Origin: Flavobacterium psychrophilum
GTDB lineage: Bacteria; Bacteroidota; Bacteroidia; Flavobacteriales; Flavobacteriaceae
DNA length: 19,099 bases
Assembly (NCBI GenBank): GCA_945866505.1
Contig: CAMBHH010000048.1
Span: forward strand, 1 to 19,099
Direction of reading: 5' to 3'
Part shown: positions 1-7,972 of the stretch, piece by piece
How positions within the stretch are numbered: the stretch's first letter is position 1
Layout: the number at the start of each line of letters is the position of its first letter
The notes under the pieces: model-generated
What the model was told of the DNA's origin: nothing
The model's database searches: none
The model's input: only the letters and a program-made list of their open reading frames with translations
Position numbers and translations under genes: made by a program

Positions 1-996
1 TCTCACTTTTCCAAGATGCTTATATGCTTTTTCTGTAACTTCTCTACCTCTTGGTGTTCGCATAATGAATCCTTCTTGAATTAAAAAGGGTTCGTAAACT
101 TCCTCAATGGTTTCACTACTTTCGGAAACAGCTGTTGCCAATGTCGACAAACCTACAGGACCACCTTTGAATTTATCGATAATAGTGTTTAAAATTTTAT
201 TGTCCATTTCGTCCAAACCGTGTGCATCAACGTTTAATGCTTTTAAAGCGTACCGAGCAATCTCAATATCGATTGTGCCGTTCCCTTTTATTTGAGCAAA
301 GTCACGCACCCTACGCAATAAGGCATTGGCAATACGGGGTGTTCCCCTGCTTCGTCCTGCAATCTCGATTGCGGCTTCCATCGAAATGGGCATTTTCAAA
401 ATTGTTGCACTTCGCTCGACAATCGTAGTTAATAGTTCGGTTGTGTAGTATTGCAAGCGAGAAGAAATTCCGAATCTGGCTCGCATTGGCGCAGTCAATA
501 AACCAGAACGTGTAGTAGCACCAATTAAGGTGAATGGATTTAGATTGATTTGAACCGTTCTAGCATTAGGTCCAGATTCAATCATTATATCAATTTTGAA
601 ATCTTCCATTGCCGAATATAAATACTCTTCAACAATTGGACTCAGTCGATGAATTTCATCAATAAATAAAACATCCCGTTCTTCAAGATTAGTCAGTAAA
701 CCGGCTAAATCTCCAGGCTTGTCCAAAACAGGTCCAGAAGTGATTTTGATACCCACTTGTAGTTCATTGGCCAAAATGTTTGCCAACGTAGTTTTACCTA
801 ATCCCGGAGGTCCGTGAAACAGTGTATGATCGAGTGCTTCGTTTCGTTGATTGGCAGCTTGAACAAAAACTTTAAGGTTTTCTAATATTTGATCCTGTCC
901 TGCAAAATCATCGAAAGAGAGTGGTCTCAATTTTTTTTCAAGATCAAGTTCTTCTGGATTGTAACCTTGGTTTGTTGGGTCTAAATTTTCATTCAT
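1..996 (-). CDS. ruvB: Holliday junction branch migration ATPase RuvB (3' end cut by window)
   Basis: RuvB is the hexameric AAA+ motor that, with RuvA, drives branch migration of Holliday junctions in recombinational repair. I translated 332 codons from the ATG at 996-994 to the left edge without a stop. Walker [10 protein letters not shown] is at residues 62-70, Walker B FIDEIH at 111-116, sensor 1 GATTR at 159-163, and the arginine finger is R174 in PMRARFG. The C-terminal winged-helix part is present, including [13 protein letters not shown] and the [16 protein letters not shown] stretch. Family members are about 340 residues, so only a few C-terminal codons are missing. A second ATG at 992-990 is out of frame. 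The gene lies downstream of the cox terminator and probably has its own promoter. Identification is certain from the motifs. Confidence 0.97.
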   Translation of the reverse strand, partial: MNENLDPTNQGYNPEELDLEKKLRPLSFDDFAGQDQILENLKVFVQAANQRNEALDHTLFHGPPGLGKTTLANILANELQVGIKITSGPVLDKPGDLAGLLTNLEERDVLFIDEIHRLSPIVEEYLYSAMEDFKIDIMIESGPNARTVQINLNPFTLIGATTRSGLLTAPMRARFGISSRLQYYTTELLTTIVERSATILKMPISMEAAIEIAGRSRGTPRIANALLRRVRDFAQIKGNGTIDIEIARYALKALNVDAHGLDEMDNKILNTIIDKFKGGPVGLSTLATAVSESSETIEEVYEPFLIQEGFIMRTPRGREVTEKAYKHLGKVR

Positions 997-1000
997 TCTA

Positions 1001-1017
1001 CAAATATAACAAAGTTA
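1001..1017 (-). promoter_or_regulatory. Candidate ruvB promoter (-7 elements)
   Basis: Read on the minus strand, two Bacteroidota -7 type boxes (TAnnTTTG) sit back to back: TAACTTTG (1017-1010) and TATATTTG (1008-1001). The second ends only 4 nt before the ruvB ATG, so use of that box would give an almost leaderless mRNA. No clear TTG -33 element is seen at the usual distance, so this is a weak call based on the -7 match and position. Confidence 0.4.
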
Positions 1018-1026
1018 TAAGTAAAT

Positions 1027-1057
1027 AAAAATGCCTTTCGAAAGGAAAGGCATTTTT
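1027..1057 (-). terminator. Rho-independent terminator of the act-cox operon
   Basis: A perfect 13-bp inverted repeat (AAAAATGCCTTTC / GAAAGGCATTTTT) surrounds a 5-nt loop. Read on the minus strand it starts 20 nt after the coxA stop codon, and its 3' arm ends in a T run continued by TATTTA. It separates coxA from ruvB. The symmetrical A/T flanks mean it could work in both directions, but no plus-strand gene reads into it. Confidence 0.85.
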
Positions 1058-1077
1058 AAAATTTATCTCGAAAAAGA

Positions 1078-2874
1078 TTAGTGATGAAGCACTTCTTCTC
1101 CTTCTTTTAGTGGCACATTTTGAGGGACAAAGTCCTCATCATGCGCAGGATTACTGTAATCATAAGGCCAACGGTGAACTTCAGGAATTTCTCCAGGCCA
1201 GTTACCGTGAATGTGTTCAATCGGAGCTGTCCATTCTAATGTATTGGATTTCCAAGGATTTTGAACTGTTTTCTTTCCGTAGAAAATACTAGAAAAGAAA
1301 TTATACAAGAAAACCAATTGGAAAACACCACCAATCAGGGCAAAGGTAGTTATAAGAACATTTACATTTTGTAAATCATCAAATAGCGGAAAATTAGTGT
1401 TAGTATAATACCTTCTTGGCAAACCAGCCAAACCTATAAAGTGCATTGGAAAAAATACTCCATAAGCACAAACAGCTGTTACCCAAAAATGCACATAACC
1501 TAAATTTTTATTTAACATTCTTCCAAACATTTTTGGATACCAATGATAAATTCCAGCGAACATTCCGTAAAGAGCTGATATACCCATTACCAAGTGGAAA
1601 TGCGCTACAACAAAATAAGTGTCATGAACATTAATATCTAAAGTACTGTCTCCAAGAATAATTCCTGTAAGACCACCGGTGATAAATGTTGAAACCAAAC
1701 CGATAGAAAACAACATCGCTGGATTCAACTGTAAATTCCCCTTCCAAAGCGTAGTGATGTAATTAAATGCTTTTACAGCAGATGGAATCGCAATCAATAA
1801 AGTAGTAAAAGTAAATACAGATCCTAAAAATGGATTCATACCCGAAATAAACATATGGTGACCCCATACTATCGTTGATAAAAATGCAATTGCTAAAATA
1901 GACATAATCATCGCTCTATAACCAAAAATTGGTTTACGGGAATTTGTTGCGATTACCTCAGACGTAATACCCAAAGCAGGCAATAAAATGATATAAACTT
2001 CAGGATGTCCCAAGAACCAGAACAAATGCTCAAACAAAACAGGAGAACCGCCTTGATAATGCAAAACTTCACCTGCTAGGTAAATATCAGAAAGGAAAAA
2101 AGAGGTGCCAAAACTTCTGTCAAAAATTAATAGCAAAGCAGCTGACAATAGAACTGGGAACGAAATAACTCCGATAATAGCAGTTACAAAAAACGCCCAA
2201 ATTGTTAACGGCATTCTAGTCATCGTCATTCCTTTTGTTCTTAAATTTATCACAGTAACAATGTAATTTAAAGAACCCATTAGCGAAGCTGCAATAAAAA
2301 TTGCCATGGAAACTAGCCAAAGCGTCATACCCATACCCGAACCTGGTATCGCTTGAGGTAAAGCACTCAATGGTGGATAAATAGTCCAACCTGCTGATGC
2401 TGGTCCTGACTCAACAAAAAGGGAACTAAGCATTAGTACACTTGACAGGAAAAAAAGCCAATAGGAAACCATATTCAAGAATCCAGATGCCATATCCCTT
2501 GCTCCCAATTGCAGGGGTATTAAAAGATTACTAAAAGTACCACTTAACGCTGCTGTTAACACAAAGAATACCATTATAGTACCGTGAATGGTAACAAGCG
2601 CTAAATATCTATCATTTAACAACACACCATCAGGAGCATAACTGTCTCCAAGAAAAAAACTGAAAACTTTGAATGACTCTTCTGGCCAAGCCAATTGTAA
2701 CCTAAAAAGCATAGATATGAATACTCCCACAATCCCCATAACAATTCCTGTAATCAAGTATTGCTTAGCAATCATTTTGTGATCTATACTAAAAATATAT
2801 TTAGTAATAAAAGTATCTTTATGATGGTGTTCGTGTTCGTGTTCTTGTGTATGATCGTGAACTTCTGCTGACAT
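1078..2874 (-). CDS. coxA: Cytochrome c oxidase subunit I (aa3-type)
   Basis: This is the catalytic subunit of the proton-pumping terminal oxidase, with heme a and the heme a3-CuB oxygen-reducing site in the inner membrane. It has 598 residues and about 12 hydrophobic segments. Heme a ligands are H97 (HGTIM) and H427; the heme a3 ligand is H425 (VAHFHLVMG). CuB ligands are H290 of HPEVY, cross-linkable to Y294, and H339/H340 (VWGHHMF). E292 in GHPEVY and D127 in GARDMA mark an A-family D channel, and K368 in IPSAVKAF marks the K channel; the heme-propionate arginine pair is R487-R488. The N-terminus is His/Glu-rich, with seven His within residues 6-18. The gene is last in the operon, 30 nt after coxB. 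Subunit III is not encoded nearby. Confidence 0.97.
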   Translation of the reverse strand: MSAEVHDHTQEHEHEHHHKDTFITKYIFSIDHKMIAKQYLITGIVMGIVGVFISMLFRLQLAWPEESFKVFSFFLGDSYAPDGVLLNDRYLALVTIHGTIMVFFVLTAALSGTFSNLLIPLQLGARDMASGFLNMVSYWLFFLSSVLMLSSLFVESGPASAGWTIYPPLSALPQAIPGSGMGMTLWLVSMAIFIAASLMGSLNYIVTVINLRTKGMTMTRMPLTIWAFFVTAIIGVISFPVLLSAALLLIFDRSFGTSFFLSDIYLAGEVLHYQGGSPVLFEHLFWFLGHPEVYIILLPALGITSEVIATNSRKPIFGYRAMIMSILAIAFLSTIVWGHHMFISGMNPFLGSVFTFTTLLIAIPSAVKAFNYITTLWKGNLQLNPAMLFSIGLVSTFITGGLTGIILGDSTLDINVHDTYFVVAHFHLVMGISALYGMFAGIYHWYPKMFGRMLNKNLGYVHFWVTAVCAYGVFFPMHFIGLAGLPRRYYTNTNFPLFDDLQNVNVLITTFALIGGVFQLVFLYNFFSSIFYGKKTVQNPWKSNTLEWTAPIEHIHGNWPGEIPEVHRWPYDYSNPAHDEDFVPQNVPLKEGEEVLHH

Positions 2875-2904
2875 ATCTGTTTACTTTAAATATTTTTTGA
2901 TTAA

Positions 2905-4059
2905 TTATTTCATTGCCATTTTAGCGATAGCCGCAGTATCTTTTGCCGCTGTAGAATCCGCACCAACCCCACCTTCAACTGGTTTTGGAGTATTCGCTAC
3001 TTTTACTTCTTGAACAATGGTCGGCTTATCGCTCAACCATTTTTTAAAATCTTCTGGCGTATCTACAACAACTTTCATTTGCATATTGTAATGTGATGCA
3101 CCACATATCTTATTGCAAAGCAAAAGAAAATCAAAAGTATATGGATCAAGACCAGCTTTTCCTTCGGCTACAAGAATTTTACTTTTAGCTTCACGCAAAG
3201 AATTAATATTTTTTATCTTCTCTATCATAAAAGGCAAATCTCTATACTCATCTGTAGTATAAACAGGTTCAAAAGCAAATTCGGTAACCATTCCAGGAAC
3301 ACAATTCATCTGAGCTCTAAAATGCGGAAAAAAGGCGGAGTGCAAAACATCTTGAGAACGAAATTTAAAATGTACCTTCTTACCCTTTGGAATATGAAGC
3401 TCTTTAACTACTATATCGTCCTGTGCATTTGGATCTGAAAGGTCAACACCAAGAGTATTTACGCCTTCAATCAATCTAACATTAGCTTTACCAAGAACAT
3501 TATCTGCCCCTGAATATCTCGCTGTCCAATTGAATTGTTGTGCATACAATTCGATTTCAATTGTTTCTTCGCTTTTATCAATAAACATAATATCCACCCA
3601 AGAATACAAACCATACCCAATTAAAAGCGCTAAAACAACAGCAGGAATACCACTCCAAACTATCTCTAATTTATTACTATCTGCAAAGAATAGTGCTTTA
3701 TTTTCTTTTTTACCTCTGTATTTAAAAGAAAAATAATGTAGCAAAACTTGTGTAATAGCTTGTACTATAAATATAATTATCCAAGTTATATCCATCAAAC
3801 TATCGACAATTTCGCCGTGTTTTGATGCTGGAGTGTGAAGCACTAACGGACCCCATACTATCAATCCATAAATTGTAAAAATATAGATGAATGCTAAAAA
3901 ACCAAACATTAAATAACCTTGCGTATTATTATCATCATCATTAGCTACCTGTGAATCATCGTGAATTTCACCTACTTGAGTTAAATCAAATATCTTAGTT
4001 AACTGCCACAATGCAATAGCTAGAAGAGATACAACTAAAATTACCAACAAAATCGACAT
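2905..4059 (-). CDS. coxB: Cytochrome c oxidase subunit II (CuA)
   Basis: This subunit takes electrons from cytochrome c, or directly from alternative complex III, through its binuclear CuA centre and passes them to subunit I. It has 384 residues. CuA ligands are visible: H240, then C315-x3-C319-x3-H323-x2-M326 (CNKICGASHYNM). W178 in QQFNWTARY is the likely electron-entry tryptophan region. Four hydrophobic segments (about 2-20, 49-74, 90-112, 133-154) are seen where the family core has two. About 75 residues separate H240 from C315, roughly 40 more than in the bovine subunit, and the loop residue that is usually Glu is Lys317. An Ala/Lys-rich tail follows residue 355. The gene is 17 nt after actF and 30 nt before coxA. 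Confidence 0.95.
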   Translation of the reverse strand: MSILLVILVVSLLAIALWQLTKIFDLTQVGEIHDDSQVANDDDNNTQGYLMFGFLAFIYIFTIYGLIVWGPLVLHTPASKHGEIVDSLMDITWIIIFIVQAITQVLLHYFSFKYRGKKENKALFFADSNKLEIVWSGIPAVVLALLIGYGLYSWVDIMFIDKSEETIEIELYAQQFNWTARYSGADNVLGKANVRLIEGVNTLGVDLSDPNAQDDIVVKELHIPKGKKVHFKFRSQDVLHSAFFPHFRAQMNCVPGMVTEFAFEPVYTTDEYRDLPFMIEKIKNINSLREAKSKILVAEGKAGLDPYTFDFLLLCNKICGASHYNMQMKVVVDTPEDFKKWLSDKPTIVQEVKVANTPKPVEGGVGADSTAAKDTAAIAKMAMK

Positions 4060-4076
4060 ATATTTATTTTTAAATA

Positions 4077-5438
4077 TTAATAATGAAAATGCTTACTTTC
4101 TTCAATAAATGGATTCCTTTTTGGCAATAACGGTGCTTTTGTCAATGCCGTAAAAACAACATAAATAAACAAGCCCAAGAAGAACATAACCGAAGCAATT
4201 TCTGAAATTCCAATAAACCATTGATCCCCTACCGTTCCTGGCATAATCATATTAAAGAAATCAATATAATGTCCAAACAATATCACTGTACCAGCCATTA
4301 CAAGTACCCAAGAAATTCTTTTGAAATCGGTATTTACTAAAATCAATATTGGAAAAACAAAATTCATTACAACAGCACCAAAAAATGGCAGATTATACAA
4401 TTCAATCCTAGTAACAAAGTAAGTAACCTCCTCAGGAATATTAGCATACCAAATCAACATAAATTGTGAGAACCATAAGTAAGTCCAAAACACACTAAAA
4501 CCAAACATAAATTTTGCTAAGTCGTGTATATGACTGGTATTTACATGTTCTAAATATCCTTTTGATTTCAAATACAATGTGATTAAACAAATTGTTGTAA
4601 CTCCACTTACCAAGAAACTAGCAAAAACATACCATCCAAACAAAGTACTAAACCAATGTGGATCAATTGACATAATCCAATCCCAAGACATTATGGATTC
4701 AGTAACTATAAAGAATACCAAGAACCCAGCTGAAATTTTGAAGTTCTTTTTATAAAAATTATCATCTTTGGCTTCATCTTGTGCCAAACAATTTTTTCGT
4801 GAAAAATATCTATATAAATTCCATCCAATTAAGAAAATTGCCGCTCTGATAATCCAAAAAGGAAAATTAAGATATCCTGATTTGTTAGCGATAATTTTAT
4901 CATAATTCGCATCTCCCACCTTGGTTACACACTCGCCCAACCAAACAAACAGGTGGTTGAAATGGAAACCACAAAGTAGCAATACAATAAAGAAAATAAA
5001 AGATCCCACTGGTAAATAAGCGGTTATACCCTGCATCACTCTAAACAATACTGGAGACCAACCAGCTTGAGCCACTTGTTGAATAGCGTAAAACGCTAAA
5101 ACACCTAGAGAAACTAACATAAAGAAAATACAGGCAACATACAAGGCAGCCCAAGGCTTATTCTGTAATTGATGCAACACGTGTTCTAAATGTTCTTCGT
5201 GTTCAACATGTGCCGCATCTATTTTATGCTCTCCTGCTTCAGCTGCATGTGCTTCAGCACCTTCATGTGATTCGGTTGATTTTGAAACTTCATGGCTTCC
5301 GTGAGCGTCTGCGGCAAGAATTGCTTCTACTGCTTGAATATCTTTAGGTGCAGCATAAAAACCGTATCCCATTCCTAAAAGTCCTGCAACCATTAGTATG
5401 AGGGAAAATGTTTTTAATTTACTTGAAAATGTGTACAT
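4077..5438 (-). CDS. actF: Alternative complex III subunit ActF (NrfD-like membrane protein)
   Basis: ActF is the second large integral membrane subunit of alternative complex III, a paralogue of ActC in the NrfD/polysulfide reductase membrane family. With ActC it forms the membrane core of the quinol:cytochrome c oxidoreductase. The protein has 453 residues and many hydrophobic segments; about ten are expected for the family. The characteristic FIVTESIMSWDWIMSIDPHW stretch and a C-terminal HYIDFFNMIMPG motif are present. After the first segment (about 11-30), residues 46-89 hold a His/Glu/Ala-rich stretch with ten His, which looks flexible and solvent exposed. It sits between actE (27 nt before) and coxB (17 nt after). 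Assignment rests on sequence type plus gene order. Confidence 0.9.
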   Translation of the reverse strand: MYTFSSKLKTFSLILMVAGLLGMGYGFYAAPKDIQAVEAILAADAHGSHEVSKSTESHEGAEAHAAEAGEHKIDAAHVEHEEHLEHVLHQLQNKPWAALYVACIFFMLVSLGVLAFYAIQQVAQAGWSPVLFRVMQGITAYLPVGSFIFFIVLLLCGFHFNHLFVWLGECVTKVGDANYDKIIANKSGYLNFPFWIIRAAIFLIGWNLYRYFSRKNCLAQDEAKDDNFYKKNFKISAGFLVFFIVTESIMSWDWIMSIDPHWFSTLFGWYVFASFLVSGVTTICLITLYLKSKGYLEHVNTSHIHDLAKFMFGFSVFWTYLWFSQFMLIWYANIPEEVTYFVTRIELYNLPFFGAVVMNFVFPILILVNTDFKRISWVLVMAGTVILFGHYIDFFNMIMPGTVGDQWFIGISEIASVMFFLGLFIYVVFTALTKAPLLPKRNPFIEESKHFHY

Positions 5439-5465
5439 ATCTTTTACGATGAGTTTGTTCTACAA

Positions 5466-6014
5466 TTATAATTTACTTTTTAGCTCCATCACATACGCTG
5501 ATACCATCCATCGCTCCTTTTGGCTCAATTGATTAGAATAAGCGCCCATAGAATTAATACCATATTTAAGAACATGATAAATACTACCTTCTGTTATTAT
5601 TCTGTCTTTGTAACTCGGAACCCCTAAAATTTTTCCCTGAGTAACCAGTTTTCCTTTTCCGTTACCAGCATTGCCGTGACAAATACCACAATAAATTTCA
5701 AATAAATATTTAGATTTCTCTTTATCTGTAGCTGATATACTATCTAAAGGTGAAACCGAATTCAATTTAGCGGAGTCATATCCCTCGGGTGAATTTGGAT
5801 ATGCATAAACGTCGAACCCTCTCTTTATAGTTCCATCGACAGGTAGTTGAGCCTCTACGCCTCCCTTAAAAACATCCACATGAGAATATGTATCATAACC
5901 TATGTGCTCATACATATTTGGCATATATTGATAATTTGGTTTCAGATTATCCTTACAGGATAAAACCAAAATACTAATACTAACTAGAAATATTATTTTG
6001 TATCTACTTTTCAT
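5466..6014 (-). CDS. actE: Alternative complex III subunit ActE (monoheme cytochrome c lipoprotein)
   Basis: ActE is a periplasmic monoheme cytochrome c of alternative complex III, facing the electron acceptor. From the ATG at 6014 the product has 182 residues and starts MKSRYKIIFLV. A lipoprotein signal ends in LVLSC, so the Cys at residue 20 is the probable lipidated N-terminus. The heme motif is CGICH (C109, C112, H113), followed by GNAGNGKGK, and the likely axial Met is in GINSMGAYSNQ (about residue 156). A GTG at 6020 would add two residues. I prefer the ATG because it gives a standard lipoprotein signal, though GTG lies only 2 nt after the actD stop and cannot be excluded. Confidence 0.92.
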   Translation of the reverse strand: MKSRYKIIFLVSISILVLSCKDNLKPNYQYMPNMYEHIGYDTYSHVDVFKGGVEAQLPVDGTIKRGFDVYAYPNSPEGYDSAKLNSVSPLDSISATDKEKSKYLFEIYCGICHGNAGNGKGKLVTQGKILGVPSYKDRIITEGSIYHVLKYGINSMGAYSNQLSQKERWMVSAYVMELKSKL

Positions 6015-6022
6015 ATCCACTA

Positions 6023-6547
6023 TTAATGCTTATCAATTAGTTTAACTTCAACCGCACCTGTACTCTCTAAAAAAGAAATCAATTCTTTTTCATTGTCCTT
6101 TACTGCAACTTCCATTAAAAAATGGTCATCTGTAGTTCTGACATCTGGATTTTCAGCCGCCTTAAATGGCCATAGTCTACTTCTCATATAAAAAGTAATA
6201 ACCATTAAGTGAGCAGCAAAAAATACTGTTTCTTCGAACATAATTGGCACAAAAGCGGGCATGTTTTCAATATAACTAAAACTTGGCTTACCACCAATAT
6301 CTTGTGGCCAATCTTGAATCATTATATAATTCATCATCCAAGTTCCAAATGAAATTCCAATGCAACCATAAATAAAAGCACAAATTGCTAATCTTGTCGG
6401 TTCCAATCCCATTGCCTTATCCAATCCGTGAACTGGAAAAGGAGTGAAAACTTCCTCAATATGATGATGAGCTGCACGTGTTTTTTTTACGGCGTTCATC
6501 AATATATCATCGTCATTGTATATGGCGTATACTACTTTATTACTCAT
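6023..6547 (-). CDS. actD: Alternative complex III subunit ActD (DUF3341 membrane protein)
   Basis: ActD is a small membrane-anchored subunit of alternative complex III (DUF3341 family) with no cofactor. It is thought to be structural, packing beside ActC. The product is 174 residues, with an N-terminal soluble part (VVYAIYNDDDILMNAVKKTR, then HHHIEEVFTPFPVHGLD), two hydrophobic segments at about 52-72 and 93-118 separated by a short loop, and a hydrophilic C-terminus. The HGLDKAMGL..TRLA stretch before the first helix is typical of the family. Its start overlaps the end of actC by 8 nt, which suggests translational coupling, and actE follows directly. Confidence 0.92.
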   Translation of the reverse strand: MSNKVVYAIYNDDDILMNAVKKTRAAHHHIEEVFTPFPVHGLDKAMGLEPTRLAICAFIYGCIGISFGTWMMNYIMIQDWPQDIGGKPSFSYIENMPAFVPIMFEETVFFAAHLMVITFYMRSRLWPFKAAENPDVRTTDDHFLMEVAVKDNEKELISFLESTGAVEVKLIDKH

Positions 6548-7943
6548 GGTGTGATTCTTTATTTGCTGCTCTCGCTTTTATAAAATTATCTCCAGTTGCT
6601 TTTAAAATTGTTTTTACTTCTGCCTGAGCAATCACAGGGAATGTTCTAGCATACAATAAAAACAATACGAAAAAGAAACCTATTGTTCCAATGAAAATTC
6701 CAATATCAACAAATGTTGGTGAAAACATTGTCCAAGATGATGGAAGGTAATCTCTGTGTAATGAAGTTACGATAATTACAAACCTTTCGAACCACATTCC
6801 AATGTTTACTACAATTGATATGATGAAAGAGAACATTATACTTGTTCTTAATTTTTTGAACCACATAAACTGAGGTGAAAATACGTTGCAAGTCATCATT
6901 GACCAATATGCCCACCAATAAGGTCCAGTAGCTCTGTTCAAGAATGCATATTGTTCGTATTCAACACCTGAATACCAAGCTACGAAAAGTTCCGTGATAT
7001 AAGCAACACCAACGATAGAACCTGTAATCATAATTACAATATTCATTAATTCGATATGTTGAATCGTAATGTAAGCTTCAAGGTTAGATACTTTTCTCAT
7101 AATAATCAGCAAAGTATTTACCATTGCAAATCCTGAGAAAACTGCTCCTGCAACGAAGTATGGAGGGAAAATGGTAGTATGCCAACCTGGAATTACCGAA
7201 GTAGCAAAGTCCATAGATACAATAGTATGTACCGAAAGTACTAATGGTGTTGCCAAACCTGCGAGAACTAAGGAAACTTCCTCAAAACGTTGCCAGTCTT
7301 TAGCTCTTCCACTCCATCCAAAACTCAAAATTGAATAAATCCTTTTGTTAAATGGTGTGATTGCTCTGTCTCTAAGCATCGCAAAATCTGGTAATAATCC
7401 TGTCCACCAAAAAACCAACGATACAGATAGATACGTGGAGATAGCGAATACGTCCCAAAGTAATGGGGAGTTAAAGTTTACCCACAGTGAACCAAATTGA
7501 TTCGGGATTGGTAATACCCAATAGGCCAACCAAGGACGACCCATGTGGATGATTGGAAACAAACCCGCCTGAATTACTGAGAAAATAGTCATTGCTTCTG
7601 CAGAACGGTTAATAGCCATTCTCCATCGTTGACGGAATAATAAAAGTACTGCTGAAATTAAAGTACCAGCGTGACCAATACCAACCCACCAAACGAAGTT
7701 AGTAATATCCCAAGCCCAACCTACTGTTTTATTTAAACCCCAGGTACCAATACCTGTTGAAACAGTATAAACTATGCAGCCTAGTCCCCAGATGAAGGCT
7801 GTTAATGCGATTGAAAATACAATCCACCACTGTTTGTTGGCTTTTCCTTCAACCGGTGCGGCAACATCTACTGTTACATCGTGATATGATTTATCACCTA
7901 TGATTAAAGGTTTTCTGATGGGTGCGTCGTATATATGAGACAT
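6540..7943 (-). CDS. actC: Alternative complex III subunit ActC (NrfD-like, quinol-oxidising subunit)
   Basis: ActC is the NrfD/polysulfide reductase-type membrane subunit that carries the proposed quinol-oxidation site and lies under the ActB iron-sulfur arm. It has 467 residues with about ten hydrophobic segments. Conserved polar residues in or near the membrane include H91 (WWVGIGHAGT), H133 in IIHMGRPW and D164 in SPLLWDVFA; these are candidates for quinol binding and proton release, by family knowledge. A cytosolic tail ends KARAANKESHHE. The gene lies 29 nt after actB and overlaps actD by 8 nt. Family and gene order both support the call. Confidence 0.94.
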   Translation of the reverse strand: MSHIYDAPIRKPLIIGDKSYHDVTVDVAAPVEGKANKQWWIVFSIALTAFIWGLGCIVYTVSTGIGTWGLNKTVGWAWDITNFVWWVGIGHAGTLISAVLLLFRQRWRMAINRSAEAMTIFSVIQAGLFPIIHMGRPWLAYWVLPIPNQFGSLWVNFNSPLLWDVFAISTYLSVSLVFWWTGLLPDFAMLRDRAITPFNKRIYSILSFGWSGRAKDWQRFEEVSLVLAGLATPLVLSVHTIVSMDFATSVIPGWHTTIFPPYFVAGAVFSGFAMVNTLLIIMRKVSNLEAYITIQHIELMNIVIMITGSIVGVAYITELFVAWYSGVEYEQYAFLNRATGPYWWAYWSMMTCNVFSPQFMWFKKLRTSIMFSFIISIVVNIGMWFERFVIIVTSLHRDYLPSSWTMFSPTFVDIGIFIGTIGFFFVLFLLYARTFPVIAQAEVKTILKATGDNFIKARAANKESHHE

Positions 7944-7972
7944 ATCCTTTAAATTGATTTTTAAATTATATT

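Noticed and set aside
107..428. Two short plus-strand frames at the left edge
   Set aside because: They lie opposite ruvB, whose reading frame and motifs are unambiguous.
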